A DNA stretch of 64,000 nt, taken from positions 62,001 through 126,000 of the forward strand of contig CAZCQP010000002.1 of assembly GCA_964500895.1 (NCBI GenBank). Direction: 5' to 3'. The notes under the pieces were generated by a model that had not been told where the DNA came from, did no database searches, and was given only the letters and a program-made list of their open reading frames with translations. Positions 8,015 through 16,286 of this stretch are shown here, one piece after another. Made by a program: the position numbers and the translations under genes. The DNA comes from CAZCQP01 sp964500895. GTDB lineage: Bacteria > Bacillota > Clostridia > Lachnospirales > JAISER01. Each line of letters opens with the position of its first letter. Within the stretch, counting starts at the first letter, position 1.

Positions 8015-8551
8015 ATGTCAGCAGTTTTAGATGTCATTTCAGCTTATGCAATTCCTCTTGTTATGCTTTTCATTCCTTTATATGCATTAATTAAAGGTGT
8101 TAAAGTTTATTCCGTGTTTACAGAAGGCGCAAAACAAGGCCTTACCACAGCTGCAACCATTGTACCTTTCCTGGTATGTATGCTTTGCGCCATTGGTATG
8201 TTCCGTAGATCTGGCGCAATGGATTACCTTGTAATGGCCCTTAACCCCATTACCAGCTTAATCGGTATGCCTGGTGAAGTGTTGCCTATGGGTATCATGA
8301 GATCCTTCTCCGGCGGCGGCGCTGAAGGTATGATGGTAGACTTAATTGAAACTTACGGCACACAAAGCCAAATCGGCCGTATTGCTTCCGTAGCAATCGG
8401 TTCCACAGAAACCACCTTCTACGTTATTGCTGTGTACTTTGGCAGCGTTGGCGTTACCAACATCAGACACTCTGTACTTGCCGGCTTACTGGGCGACTTG
8501 GCTTCATTAATTGCAGCTACCGTTATCGTTAACGTGATGTGGCCCATCTAA
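8015..8551 (+). CDS. SpmB-like nucleoside-recognition (Gate) domain membrane protein
   Basis: 178 residues, the same length as Bacillus subtilis SpmB. It has N- and C-terminal hydrophobic segments and the conserved GGGAEGMMVDL and AIGSTETTFYVI stretches of the family. It begins 25 bases after the SpmA-like gene with a strong GGAGG, so the two are co-transcribed and presumably form one membrane complex. See the SpmA-like entry for the case that this pair is a transporter rather than a sporulation factor; that is inference from context only. Confidence 0.85.
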   Translation: MSAVLDVISAYAIPLVMLFIPLYALIKGVKVYSVFTEGAKQGLTTAATIVPFLVCMLCAIGMFRRSGAMDYLVMALNPITSLIGMPGEVLPMGIMRSFSGGGAEGMMVDLIETYGTQSQIGRIASVAIGSTETTFYVIAVYFGSVGVTNIRHSVLAGLLGDLASLIAATVIVNVMWPI

Positions 8552-8602
8552 ATCTGATAACTTTGTTATTAGATACATAAAAAGGTGATGAAAGAGGATT
8601 AT

Positions 8603-9532
8603 ATGATTTATCCAAAAAAGCTTAAAGACGGCGCAACCATTGGACTTATTTGCCCCAGCTCTTGCATTTCGGAAGAGCGGAAGGTAAGTGTAATTGAAAC
8701 AGTGGAACGCCTGGGTTACAAAGTTAAAATTGCGGATAACGTCACCACCAACTATGCCGGCTATATGGCCGGCACAGGTGATGTGCGGGCCCACGCCATT
8801 AACACCATGTTTGCAGACCCGGAAGTGGATGCCATTTTCTGCATTCGGGGCGGCGACGGCAGCCATCGGGCTATGGAATATGTGGACTTTGAAATGATTA
8901 AAAACAACCCCAAAATTTTTGTGGGCTACAGTGATATTACCAACCTTCACATTGCCATTACACAACAATGCGGGTTTGTTACATTCCACGGGCCAATGGC
9001 GTCTTCAAATATGGTGGACAATTTTGACGAACAAACAAAGGCCAGCTTCTACGAAGCCATTCAAGCAGAAGAGGCCTACACCTTTAAAAACACGCAGGGT
9101 TGCCCCTTAACTGTTTTAAAGGAAGGCAAAGCAACAGGGGAACTGATTGGCGGTAACCTGGCTTTGCTCTCTGCATCTATCGGAACGCCTTATGAGGTGG
9201 ACACAAAAGGTAAAATTCTCTTCATTGAAGAGATTGGCGAAAGCATGAGCCGTCTGGACCGTTTTGTGTACCAGCTGCGCAATGCAGGCAAGTTTAAAGA
9301 CTGCGTGGGACTTTTACTTGGGCACTTTACAAACTGCACCAATAAGGAAGAGCCATCCTACACGGCAATAGAAGTCTTCAAAGACGCTTTAAGTGACTAC
9401 CAGATACCTGTGATGTACAATGTGCAGTCAGGCCACGACCATCCCATGATGACGCTTCCTTTTGGGGCAACCTGCACGATTGATACCACAGATGTGACCA
9501 TTCGTTTTGCTGCGCCTCAAAGAGCGGAATAG
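8603..9532 (+). CDS. LD-carboxypeptidase, peptidase family S66
   Basis: 309-residue serine peptidase of the LdcA/MccF family. The N-terminal GATIGLICPSS, the GGDGSHRAMEY nucleophile region, and the later FIEEIGES motif are typical. LdcA removes the terminal D-alanine from murein tetrapeptides in the cytoplasm; MccF homologues cleave other peptide-like amides. ATG at 8603 is preceded by AGAGGA, favouring it over an earlier in-frame start at 8585. It is the third gene of the sigma-54 operon and stands immediately before diaminopimelate decarboxylase, so release of D-Ala and then processing of DAP-containing peptides is a coherent reading (inference). Confidence 0.92.
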   Translation: MIYPKKLKDGATIGLICPSSCISEERKVSVIETVERLGYKVKIADNVTTNYAGYMAGTGDVRAHAINTMFADPEVDAIFCIRGGDGSHRAMEYVDFEMIKNNPKIFVGYSDITNLHIAITQQCGFVTFHGPMASSNMVDNFDEQTKASFYEAIQAEEAYTFKNTQGCPLTVLKEGKATGELIGGNLALLSASIGTPYEVDTKGKILFIEEIGESMSRLDRFVYQLRNAGKFKDCVGLLLGHFTNCTNKEEPSYTAIEVFKDALSDYQIPVMYNVQSGHDHPMMTLPFGATCTIDTTDVTIRFAAPQRAE

Positions 9533-9576
9533 GACAGGATGCAGCGTATTCAAACGAACACTGGAGGCGAAAGGAA

Positions 9577-10872
9577 ATGGTCAAAGACATAAGAGATGGT
9601 GTTCTGTACTTTGACGGATGTAACACAGTGGAGCTGGCGCAACAATACCAAACACCGCTGTACGTCATGTCGGAAACCACTATTGTTCAAAAGTGTAATG
9701 AAATTAAAGAACAATTTTTAAACAAATACCCTAACACACGGGCAGCCTATGCTTCAAAAGCATTCAGCACCAAGGCCATGTATAAGCTGTGCCAAAGAGA
9801 AGGGCTTTGCATTGACGTGGTGTCTGGCGGGGAATTGTATACGGCCATTCAAGCCGGTTTCCCTGCGGAAAAGATTGAGTTTAACGGCAACAACAAATTG
9901 CCCTATGAAATTGAACTGGCGGTAGATTACGGCATTGGCCGTTTCATTGTAGACGGTCTGCAAGAACTGGCCCTCATTAACGCCATTTGCAAAGAAAAGG
10001 GCAAGAAAGCCAGCATTCTTTTCCGTATTACCCCCGGGGTTGTTTCCGGTGACCACGATTACATTGTAACAGGTAAAAAGGACTCTAAGTTTGGCATTCC
10101 TTTGGACGACGATGTGTTTTACCCACAAGTGGAACAAGCGCTTGCGGCTGAACACATAAACTTCCTGGGCTTCCACTTCCACCTGGGTTCCCAAATTCAT
10201 GACAACGCGTCGTACATTCAAGCGCTGGATATTTTGCTGAACCGGGTAACAGAAGTGCGGAACCGATACGGTTTTACCGTGAAGGAGTTAAACTTGGGCG
10301 GCGGCTTTGGTGCCCGCTACACCAATGAAGACACAAAGCCATTTTCCTATTTCCTGGATCCTTTAATGGCACGTATTGAAAGCTACTTTGAAAGCATTTC
10401 AGAGCCACGCCCTGCCATTGTCATTGAACCAGGCAGAAGCATTGTGGCAGAAGCCGGCATGACCCTGTATACAGTGGGCAGCATCAAAGACATTGAAAAT
10501 GTGCGCAAATACGTCTCTGTGGACGGCGGCATGACCGACAACATTCGCCCGGCTTTGTACCAGGCAGTGTACGACGGTGTGGTGGCCAATAAAGCAGACC
10601 AGGAAAAAACAGACAAGGTAACCATCTGCGGCAAGTGCTGTGAATCCGGCGATATTTTAATCACCGACATTCATATTGCCCCCCCAGAAAAAGGGGACAT
10701 CTTTGCTGTTTTCTCCACAGGCGCTTATGGCTATTCCCTGGCTTCCAACTACAACAAAAACCCCATCCCAGCGGTGGTGTTGGTGAAAGACGGCAAGAGC
10801 GAACTGATTGTAAAAAGACAAACCATGGATGACATCATTCAAAATGAATTGATTCCAGATTCACTGAAATAA
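9577..10872 (+). CDS. lysA: diaminopimelate decarboxylase
   Basis: 431-residue PLP enzyme that decarboxylates meso-diaminopimelate to L-lysine. PLP lysine is Lys61 in AAYASKAFS; the glycine-rich LNLGGGFGARY binds the phosphate, and GKCCESGDIL near the C terminus is the active-site cysteine motif. Length is typical. It closes the SpmA/SpmB/LD-carboxypeptidase operon; no other lysine-biosynthesis gene is in the window. With a sigma-54 promoter and a murein peptidase as partners, it may act catabolically, converting peptidoglycan DAP into lysine for the fermentation operon at 30-38 kb. That is inference; an ordinary biosynthetic role is not excluded. Confidence 0.93.
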   Translation: MVKDIRDGVLYFDGCNTVELAQQYQTPLYVMSETTIVQKCNEIKEQFLNKYPNTRAAYASKAFSTKAMYKLCQREGLCIDVVSGGELYTAIQAGFPAEKIEFNGNNKLPYEIELAVDYGIGRFIVDGLQELALINAICKEKGKKASILFRITPGVVSGDHDYIVTGKKDSKFGIPLDDDVFYPQVEQALAAEHINFLGFHFHLGSQIHDNASYIQALDILLNRVTEVRNRYGFTVKELNLGGGFGARYTNEDTKPFSYFLDPLMARIESYFESISEPRPAIVIEPGRSIVAEAGMTLYTVGSIKDIENVRKYVSVDGGMTDNIRPALYQAVYDGVVANKADQEKTDKVTICGKCCESGDILITDIHIAPPEKGDIFAVFSTGAYGYSLASNYNKNPIPAVVLVKDGKSELIVKRQTMDDIIQNELIPDSLK

Positions 10873-10903
10873 GCAGTTGCAAGGAAAGAAAGATTTGAAG
10901 GGT

Positions 10904-10934
10904 CTGGGAAACTTTTCTCAAGAAAGTTTCCCAG
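10904..10934 (+). terminator. palindromic hairpin, copy 2 of a dispersed family
   Basis: Arms ctgggaaacttt (10904-10915) and aaagtttcccag (10923-10934). It shares the left flank tttgaaggg with copy 1. It separates lysA from the D,D-carboxypeptidase gene and probably ends the sigma-54 operon. Confidence 0.7.
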
Positions 10935-10964
10935 GTCTGTACATAAACGAAAGGTGGAGACTTG

Positions 10965-12302
10965 ATGAGAAAGTTACGGAACATGATGGTATCAGCGCTG
11001 CTGGTGCTCACATTTGTTTTATCTTCAATTACTTCTGTTTTTGCAGCAAGCATTGCCATTCCTTACAGCGTAGACATGCTGGTAAACGGCAAAGCATACA
11101 CCTTAAACGGTTTCACCATTGACGGCTACAACTTCTTCGCACTCAGAGATTTTGCTGTGGCATTAAGCGAGAGCAACAAAAAATTCGACATTGCCTATGG
11201 CGAAGATAACAAATCCATCAACCTGCTGACCAAAACTGCTTACACCGCTACTGGTACAGAAATGCAGGCATTAGCTGAAGCAGACAAATCCGCAGAATCT
11301 TTCGGCAAAACCGTTTATGTGGACGGCACCAAAGTGATCTACACCGCTTTCAAAGTTGAAGATGTAGACTATTTCAGAATGGTAGACATGATGCACATTT
11401 TAGATGTGTATGCTGTGTACAATGAAGAAAAAGATGCTGTTGAAGTAAACACAAGAAAACCTTTCTCTTTCGATATGGAAAGAACCATTGAGTCTGGCTA
11501 TTTCGATTTCCTTCATGCAGCCCTTTTAGGCAATGCAGATACCGGCGAAATCATTTTTAGCGTGAACCAAGACCATAAAGTGTCCATCGCCAGCACCTCT
11601 AAAGTGATGACTTACCTGTTAATTAAAGAAGCGCTGGAAAAAGGCGAAATTGCTTTAGACGACCAAGTGGTGCTTTCTGAACTGGCTGAATGGAACTCTT
11701 TATCTGAAGATGGCGTGATTCCTATGAAAGCCGGCGAAACTGCACTGTTGTCCGAACTGATTGAGGGCATGATGGTGGTTTCCAGCAACGAATCTGCACT
11801 GGCTTTGGGCGAACACCTGGCTGGCTCTGAAGAAGCTTTTGTTGAAATGATGAACGCAAGAGCAGCAGAATTAGGCCTGACCAGCGCCGAATTCTACAAT
11901 TCACACGGTCTGCCTACATACACCAAAGACGTATTGGCTTCCAAAGTGCAAAACCGCATGAGCGCAGAAGACCTGTTCACACTGTGCAACTATGTGTTGG
12001 GCGAATACCCAGAACTTCTGGACATTACCAAACAAAGAAACATTGAATTGCCAAGCTTGGACTTTACAGGCGAAAACACCAACCGTGTGCTGTTCCAAAT
12101 GGCAGGCGTTGATGGCCTGAAAACTGGTACAACCAACAGAGCTGGCACTTGCCTCATCGCAACCATGCCTGTACAAAATGGCGAAGAAACCACCAGAGTA
12201 ATTGCCATTGTGCTGGGCGCTGAAGACAGCAAAGAACGTGGCGAAAAAACTGCCATGTTGCTGGAATACGCAAAACAATACTACGCTGAACTGAATCAAT
12301 AA
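10965..12302 (+). CDS. D-alanyl-D-alanine carboxypeptidase (S11, PBP5/DacF-like) with N-terminal Cu-amine-oxidase-like domain
   Basis: 445-residue secreted penicillin-binding protein that trims the terminal D-alanine of peptidoglycan pentapeptides. A signal peptide occupies about residues 1-28. Residues 35-160 resemble the copper-amine-oxidase N-terminal (stalk) domain common on clostridial surface proteins. The catalytic triad motifs are STSK (Ser210, Lys213), SSN and KTGT (386-389). The usual C-terminal membrane-anchoring helix of PBP5 is not obvious. ATG at 10965 follows AAGGTGGAG. It is separated from lysA by a hairpin, so it is probably its own unit, ended by the terminator at 12324-12358. 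Confidence 0.92.
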   Translation: MRKLRNMMVSALLVLTFVLSSITSVFAASIAIPYSVDMLVNGKAYTLNGFTIDGYNFFALRDFAVALSESNKKFDIAYGEDNKSINLLTKTAYTATGTEMQALAEADKSAESFGKTVYVDGTKVIYTAFKVEDVDYFRMVDMMHILDVYAVYNEEKDAVEVNTRKPFSFDMERTIESGYFDFLHAALLGNADTGEIIFSVNQDHKVSIASTSKVMTYLLIKEALEKGEIALDDQVVLSELAEWNSLSEDGVIPMKAGETALLSELIEGMMVVSSNESALALGEHLAGSEEAFVEMMNARAAELGLTSAEFYNSHGLPTYTKDVLASKVQNRMSAEDLFTLCNYVLGEYPELLDITKQRNIELPSLDFTGENTNRVLFQMAGVDGLKTGTTNRAGTCLIATMPVQNGEETTRVIAIVLGAEDSKERGEKTAMLLEYAKQYYAELNQ

Positions 12303-12323
12303 TTGTTCAAGTAGCCAATAAGG

Positions 12324-12358
12324 AAACGGCATCTACAATTTAATTGTGGATGCCGTTT
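12324..12358 (+). terminator. intrinsic terminator after the D,D-carboxypeptidase
   Basis: Arms aaacggcatctacaatt (12324-12340) and aattgtggatgccgttt (12342-12358) pair over 17 bases with one G-T pair, followed by a T-run. Confidence 0.9.
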
Positions 12359-12390
12359 TTGCTGTTAGGCATACCCTTCACCTGGTTTTT

Positions 12391-12413
12391 GTAGGGGCGC
12401 GCATTGCGCGTCC
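12391..12413 (+). repeat. REP-like palindrome, copy 1
   Basis: 23-base sequence whose core ggcgcgcattgcgcg forms a small hairpin. Identical copies lie at 12600-12622 and, inverted, at 12768-12790. This one sits nine bases after the end of the transposase gene. Confidence 0.85.
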
Positions 12414-12421
12414 ATCGTTAT

Positions 12422-12907
12422 TTAATTTACATAATAACAATCATCTTTCCAATTCAATGGATTGGTATCTATATACGCCCATATTTTCTGGTATTCTAAT
12501 TCATTTCGTATGATATGGTCGTGGAACAATTTCTGCCAAAACGAAACCCTTATTTGCTTGGTTACATATCCTTTCATTTGATTGATTACGGTGGATATTG
12601 TAGGGGCGCGCATTGCGCGTCCGTCATCATTAATCGTCAATATCAAATGTACATGATTGGGCATGATGACATATTTATCAACGCTTATCGTTTGATAATG
12701 AGCTGTTATGTTTTCAATCGCCGCCTTTACAACCAAGCCGTGTGCAGATAAATGGCCATCACTGAGCGGACGCGCAATGCGCGCCCCTACATGCCATAAA
12801 ACGGGGCGTCGGTCCTTGATGCACAAGGTAATAAAATATGCCCCATTTTGACTATAATCATATCCTTCCAGCCTGTTTGGTTTCCGCCTTGGCAATTCCA
12901 AAAACAT
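12422..12907 (-). CDS. REP-associated tyrosine transposase (RAYT, Y1/HUH family)
   Basis: 161-residue single-strand DNA transposase of the IS200-like Y1 family domesticated with REP palindromes. The N terminus (PRRKPNRLEGYDYSQNGAYF), the HUH metal motif in VIMPNHVHLIL and a C-terminal tyrosine in YQKIWAYIDTNP are visible. Two of the three local REP copies lie inside the reading frame, in opposite orientations, and are translated in frame as GRAMRAP and GARIARP segments. This suggests that the palindromes spread into their own transposase gene without breaking it. No terminal repeats of a full insertion sequence are seen. Confidence 0.88.
   Translation of the reverse strand: MFLELPRRKPNRLEGYDYSQNGAYFITLCIKDRRPVLWHVGARIARPLSDGHLSAHGLVVKAAIENITAHYQTISVDKYVIMPNHVHLILTINDDGRAMRAPTISTVINQMKGYVTKQIRVSFWQKLFHDHIIRNELEYQKIWAYIDTNPLNWKDDCYYVN
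12600..12622 (+). repeat. REP-like palindrome, copy 2, inside the transposase gene
   Basis: Identical to copy 1 over 23 bases and in the same orientation. It encodes the in-frame GRAMRAP stretch of the transposase. Confidence 0.85.
12768..12790 (-). repeat. REP-like palindrome, copy 3 (inverted), inside the transposase gene
   Basis: Exact inverse of copies 1 and 2. It encodes the in-frame GARIARP stretch of the transposase. Confidence 0.85.
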
Positions 12908-12972
12908 TCACCCCTTATGCGTACCAGATATACATACCACATTTGAGTTGCCGATTCAATATCTGCTTTTGC

Positions 12973-13001
12973 TTGACAAATGAGTGTATAGTGTATATAA
13001 T
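12973..13001 (+). promoter_or_regulatory. consensus sigma-70 promoter of the GntR/ABC operon
   Basis: TTGACA (12973-12978) and TATAAT (12996-13001) are both perfect and separated by 17 bases. The -10 box lies within the palindromic operator at 12986-13018. Confidence 0.92.
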
Positions 13002-13018
13002 AAACATATACACTATAC
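12986..13018. promoter_or_regulatory. palindromic operator for the GntR-family regulator
   Basis: Perfect 12-base arms GTATAGTGTATA (12986-12997) and TATACACTATAC (13007-13018) with a nine-base spacer. It overlaps the -10 box and the start of transcription, so binding would repress. The adjacent YtrA-type regulator is the likely ligand (inference). Confidence 0.85.
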
Positions 13019-13032
13019 AAAGGAAGTGCACT

Positions 13033-13407
13033 GTGGACATTCTCATAAGCAACGCCAGTGGACAGCCCATATACGACCAGATATACGGGCAAATTAAAGC
13101 AAAAATAATTGCCGGAGAATTAAACGAGGGTGATGCACTGCCTTCTATGCGGCTGCTGGCCAAGGAACTGCGCATCAGTGTCATCACCACCAAGCGTGCC
13201 TATGAGGAGCTGGAGCGGGACGGTTTTATCACCTCCATCACAGGCAAAGGCAGCTTTGTGGCAAGCAAAAACGTTGAACTTATTAGAGAAGAACATTTGC
13301 GCAACATCGAGGAACTGATGCAAAAGATGATTGAGCTTTCCGCCAGCTGCAATTTAACCCTGGAGGATTTACACCAAATGCTCACACTCATTTACAAGGG
13401 GGAATAA
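13033..13407 (+). CDS. GntR-family transcriptional regulator, YtrA subfamily
   Basis: 124 residues: a winged helix-turn-helix (about 10-75, with PIYDQIYGQIKAKIIAGEL and the recognition region SVITTKRAYEELERDGFI) and a short C-terminal dimerisation helix instead of a ligand domain, as in YtrA repressors. GTG at 13033 is chosen because it follows AGGAAGTG and lies downstream of the promoter; the frame upstream overlaps promoter and operator and cannot be translated from this transcript. It is followed after three bases by an ABC transporter ATPase, the usual YtrA arrangement, often induced by cell-envelope stress. Confidence 0.92.
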   Translation: MDILISNASGQPIYDQIYGQIKAKIIAGELNEGDALPSMRLLAKELRISVITTKRAYEELERDGFITSITGKGSFVASKNVELIREEHLRNIEELMQKMIELSASCNLTLEDLHQMLTLIYKGE

Positions 13408-13410
13408 AAG

Positions 13411-14259
13411 ATGCATCACGCACTGGAAATAAGCAACTTAACCAAAACATACGGACAAGACTTTACGCTGGACCATGTGAACATCACCTTGCCTTCCGGC
13501 TGCATCATGGGGTTTATTGGGGAAAACGGCGCTGGTAAAAGCACCACCATTAAGCTGATTTTGGGCTTAATTGGCCGTGATGGCGGGGATATTCGGGTGT
13601 TGGGGCAAAATGAAGTGGCCCAAAACAAGGCTTTAAAAGAACATATCGGGGTGGTGATGGACGAAACCAGCTTCCCCGATAATTTGACGCCCCGTGCCAT
13701 CAACACCATTATGCAAAACTGCTATAATACATGGAACAGCCAGACTTTTTTCCAATATGCAGAGAAGTTCTCGCTGCCTACCCATAAGCCGGTGAAGGAC
13801 TATTCCAGAGGAATGAAGATGAAGCTGTCTATTGCCGTAGCCCTTTCTCATGACAGCAAGCTTTTAATTTTAGATGAAGCCACCAGCGGCCTAGACCCCG
13901 TTGTCCGGGATGAAATTTTAGATGTCTTCTTAGAATTTATTCAAGACGAAAGCCACAGCATTTTTATATCCTCCCACATTTTAAGTGACCTGGAAAAAAT
14001 TTGCGACTACATCACCTTTATCCATAAGGGCAAGCTGATTTTTAGCAAGGCTAAAGACGAATTGCTGGACCAATATACCCTGATTAAATGCAGCCAGGCA
14101 GCGTATGCGGCCATGGACAAAACGGCCATTATCGGTTCCAGAAAAAACAAGTTTGGGGTTGAAGCGCTGGCCTTTAAAGACAAAATAAACACCAGCGTCC
14201 AAACGGAGTTTGCTTCCATAGTGGATATCATGCTCTATTATGTGAAGGAGGAGAAGTGA
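13411..14259 (+). CDS. ABC transporter ATP-binding protein
   Basis: 282-residue nucleotide-binding subunit. Walker A is GENGAGKST, the signature is the variant YSRGMKMKLSIA, and Walker B is LLILDEATSGLDP, followed by an H-loop SSHIL. The C-terminal 60 residues form an extra domain as in CcmA/YtrB-type exporters. Co-transcribed with the GntR repressor before it and the permease after it (three bases between). Export of a peptide, antibiotic or lipid is likely for the class; the substrate is not visible. Confidence 0.93.
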   Translation: MHHALEISNLTKTYGQDFTLDHVNITLPSGCIMGFIGENGAGKSTTIKLILGLIGRDGGDIRVLGQNEVAQNKALKEHIGVVMDETSFPDNLTPRAINTIMQNCYNTWNSQTFFQYAEKFSLPTHKPVKDYSRGMKMKLSIAVALSHDSKLLILDEATSGLDPVVRDEILDVFLEFIQDESHSIFISSHILSDLEKICDYITFIHKGKLIFSKAKDELLDQYTLIKCSQAAYAAMDKTAIIGSRKNKFGVEALAFKDKINTSVQTEFASIVDIMLYYVKEEK

Positions 14260-14262
14260 GGG

Positions 14263-14871
14263 ATGAAAGGGCTGATTTTAAAGGACATTTACAACCTCAA
14301 ACAGCATGAGAAAATGTATGTGCTCATGATGGCCGTCTGGCTGGCCATTGCCATCATAGACAAGGATAGTAACTTTTTTGCTTGGGTAATGACCTTGTTT
14401 ACACTCATTGTGCCCATCTCCACTATAGCCTATGATGAAAAGGCCAAATGGGACAGGTACGCCCTCACCATGCCTTTATCCAGAACAGACCTGGTGGTAT
14501 CCAAATACCTGCTGGCCTTGTTGTGCGCTTTGGTGGGTAACTGTATTGCAGTTATTGTGGGCCTTGTGGTTTCAGGTAACGTGAAAGAAACGTTGCTGTC
14601 CGCTATGACGTTTGTATCCCTGGGTATGGTCATTGTTTCGGTGGTTTTACCCTTTATCTTTAAACTTGGCGTTGAAAAGGGGCGATTGGTGGTGGTGCTG
14701 GTGTTCCTTGCCCCTACGTTGCTTGGCATTTTCCTGCCTAGAACGAACCTCCAGCCTCCAAGCGAAGCCATGATTATGCAGGCTATCTATTTTTCGCCGC
14801 TCATTGCCCTGGTGGTCACCCTTTGTTCCATTGGCATTTCCAAAAGTATTTATGCCCATAAAGAATTTTAG
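14263..14871 (+). CDS. ABC-2 family transporter permease
   Basis: 202-residue membrane protein with about six hydrophobic helices and the N-terminal start MKGLILKDIYNLK typical of ABC-2-type exporters partnered with YtrA-regulated ATPases. It begins three bases after the ATPase stop and has AAGTGAGGG before the ATG. It presumably forms a homodimeric membrane channel with the ATPase at 13411. Substrate unknown. Confidence 0.88.
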   Translation: MKGLILKDIYNLKQHEKMYVLMMAVWLAIAIIDKDSNFFAWVMTLFTLIVPISTIAYDEKAKWDRYALTMPLSRTDLVVSKYLLALLCALVGNCIAVIVGLVVSGNVKETLLSAMTFVSLGMVIVSVVLPFIFKLGVEKGRLVVVLVFLAPTLLGIFLPRTNLQPPSEAMIMQAIYFSPLIALVVTLCSIGISKSIYAHKEF

Positions 14872-14892
14872 AAGAGATAGGGGAGTATTGTG

Positions 14893-15297
14893 ATGGATAG
14901 GGAAATAGGACTTCACCCAGAAAAGTTATTTGCAAATGTGAAACAATATGCCACCCTGGAACTGGCGCAACACATTGCTTATGGTAAACCATTGCCCGAA
15001 GATGCCACCGATGCACAATGTGCGGAATGGGTAGCCCATGTGGCTCAGGAATTGGAAGCAAACTTTGATGCACCCACCATCAAACAGATACGCCAGGGGT
15101 GTTATTGTAGGGAAGAAGGTAAGCTGGACGAAAACAAACAATGGCTTGCGGGTATTTACAAGCAGTCCGGCAGCGTGACTGAATTTGTAGACAAGGTGAA
15201 TGCCCATGGTGCAGGCTGGTATATGGCAGAGGGTGCCCTTTACACCAAATATTTTGACTGTTCCTGCCCCCTGTTACAAGGCGTTGAGCGGCTTCAA
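14893..15297 (+). CDS. protein of unknown function, cut by the assembly gap
   Basis: 135 codons are visible from an ATG with GGGGAG seven bases upstream until the N run. No family is recognised. The visible part is acidic and helical, with cysteine pairs at CYC (about residue 73-75) and CSC (about 125-127) that could bind metal. It follows the ABC permease by 21 bases on the same strand and may belong to that transcript. Its 3' end is missing. The reading frame happens to be open through the Ns but joining it to the next segment is not justified. Confidence 0.6.
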
Positions 15298-15397
15298 NNN
15301 NNNNNNNNNNNNNNNNNNNNNNNNNNNNNNNNNNNNNNNNNNNNNNNNNNNNNNNNNNNNNNNNNNNNNNNNNNNNNNNNNNNNNNNNNNNNNNNNN
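15298..15397. other. assembly gap (100 N)
   Basis: Exactly 100 unknown bases, the usual placeholder for a scaffold join of unknown length. Genes on both sides are incomplete. Confidence 0.98.
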
Positions 15398-16164
15398 GGT
15401 GTCGCAGTTTGCAGTCTGGTCAACAAGACTGCTTAACCCGTGACCAACTAGGCCCGGCTAGAGCTGCCGAATGCGTCTGCATTGGCGACGAACACATCAG
15501 TGAAGGCGATATTATTGACCCGCCATGCAATGCTGCCAGCGTAAGCATTGACAAGCTGAGAATCAAAAAGGTTATCATCGTGGATAAAGAGCCCAACCCG
15601 TTCAGAAACGGCTACTGGGACGTAGACATCAAATATGTTTTTGAATACCGGTTGATTTTCAGAGAAGCCGACGGCTCCGTCATCGGCGCTGTGCGTGCCA
15701 ACAGCATTTTCAACAAGAAAGTGACACTGTTTGGTTCCACCGGCTCCGACCTGGTTATTGCCACAGATTTGTTCCACCATCACAGCGAGACCACCACGCT
15801 GGATGCCGAACCTTTCATTTTAGTTGAAGCAAAAGCAGTACCGCTGGCAGCAGAGCTGCATTATCAGCGGCGTGTGAACTTTGGCTCTGAAGACTTTGCT
15901 CCCGAACCGAACGAAGTTTTCGTTACCATCGGCCTGTTCACCATCATTAAACTGTATCGTATTGTGAACTTGACTGTGGAATCCAGAGGCTTCTGCATTC
16001 CTGAAGAATGCGAAGAAATTTCGCCTCTGAACCCCTGCGAGTTCTTTGACAGTCTGGACTTCCCCATGGACATTTTTGCACCTCCCCAAAAACCGGAGTT
16101 TTTGGCCGGCATCAGCGGGAACATCCCCCGGAGAGGCCAAAGCCCCTGCGGGTGCGACGATTAA
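15398..16164 (+). CDS. cysteine-containing protein of unknown function, 5' end lost in the gap
   Basis: About 254 codons to the stop at 16164; the start is in the N run. The middle (SVSIDKLRIKKVIIVDKEPN then WDVDIKYVFEYRL) reads as a beta-rich domain, and the C terminus is rich in Cys and Pro (ECEEISPLNPCEFF, CGCDD). Beta-rich, cysteine-tailed proteins of this kind occur among clostridial spore-coat or surface proteins, but I cannot assign a family. It is followed by a good terminator. It should not be read as one protein with the 14893 gene. Confidence 0.65.
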
Positions 16165-16181
16165 TTATAAAAAGCACCTGA

Positions 16182-16213
16182 AAAAACTGCCTGCATTTTT
16201 GCAGGCAGTTTTT
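16182..16213 (+). terminator. intrinsic terminator after the gap-side gene
   Basis: Arms aaaaactgcctgc (16182-16194) and gcaggcagttttt (16201-16213), loop of six bases, T-rich end. Confidence 0.9.
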
Positions 16214-16286
16214 GATATGTGGATGGAACTTTTTAACCCTAAAAACGTTATAACTAAAAATATATAACGCAGAAAGGGGAAGCATC

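Noticed and set aside
14890..16164. One 424-residue protein spanning the N run
   Set aside because: The Ns are a placeholder of unknown length, and the two halves differ in composition and likely operon; treated as two partial genes.
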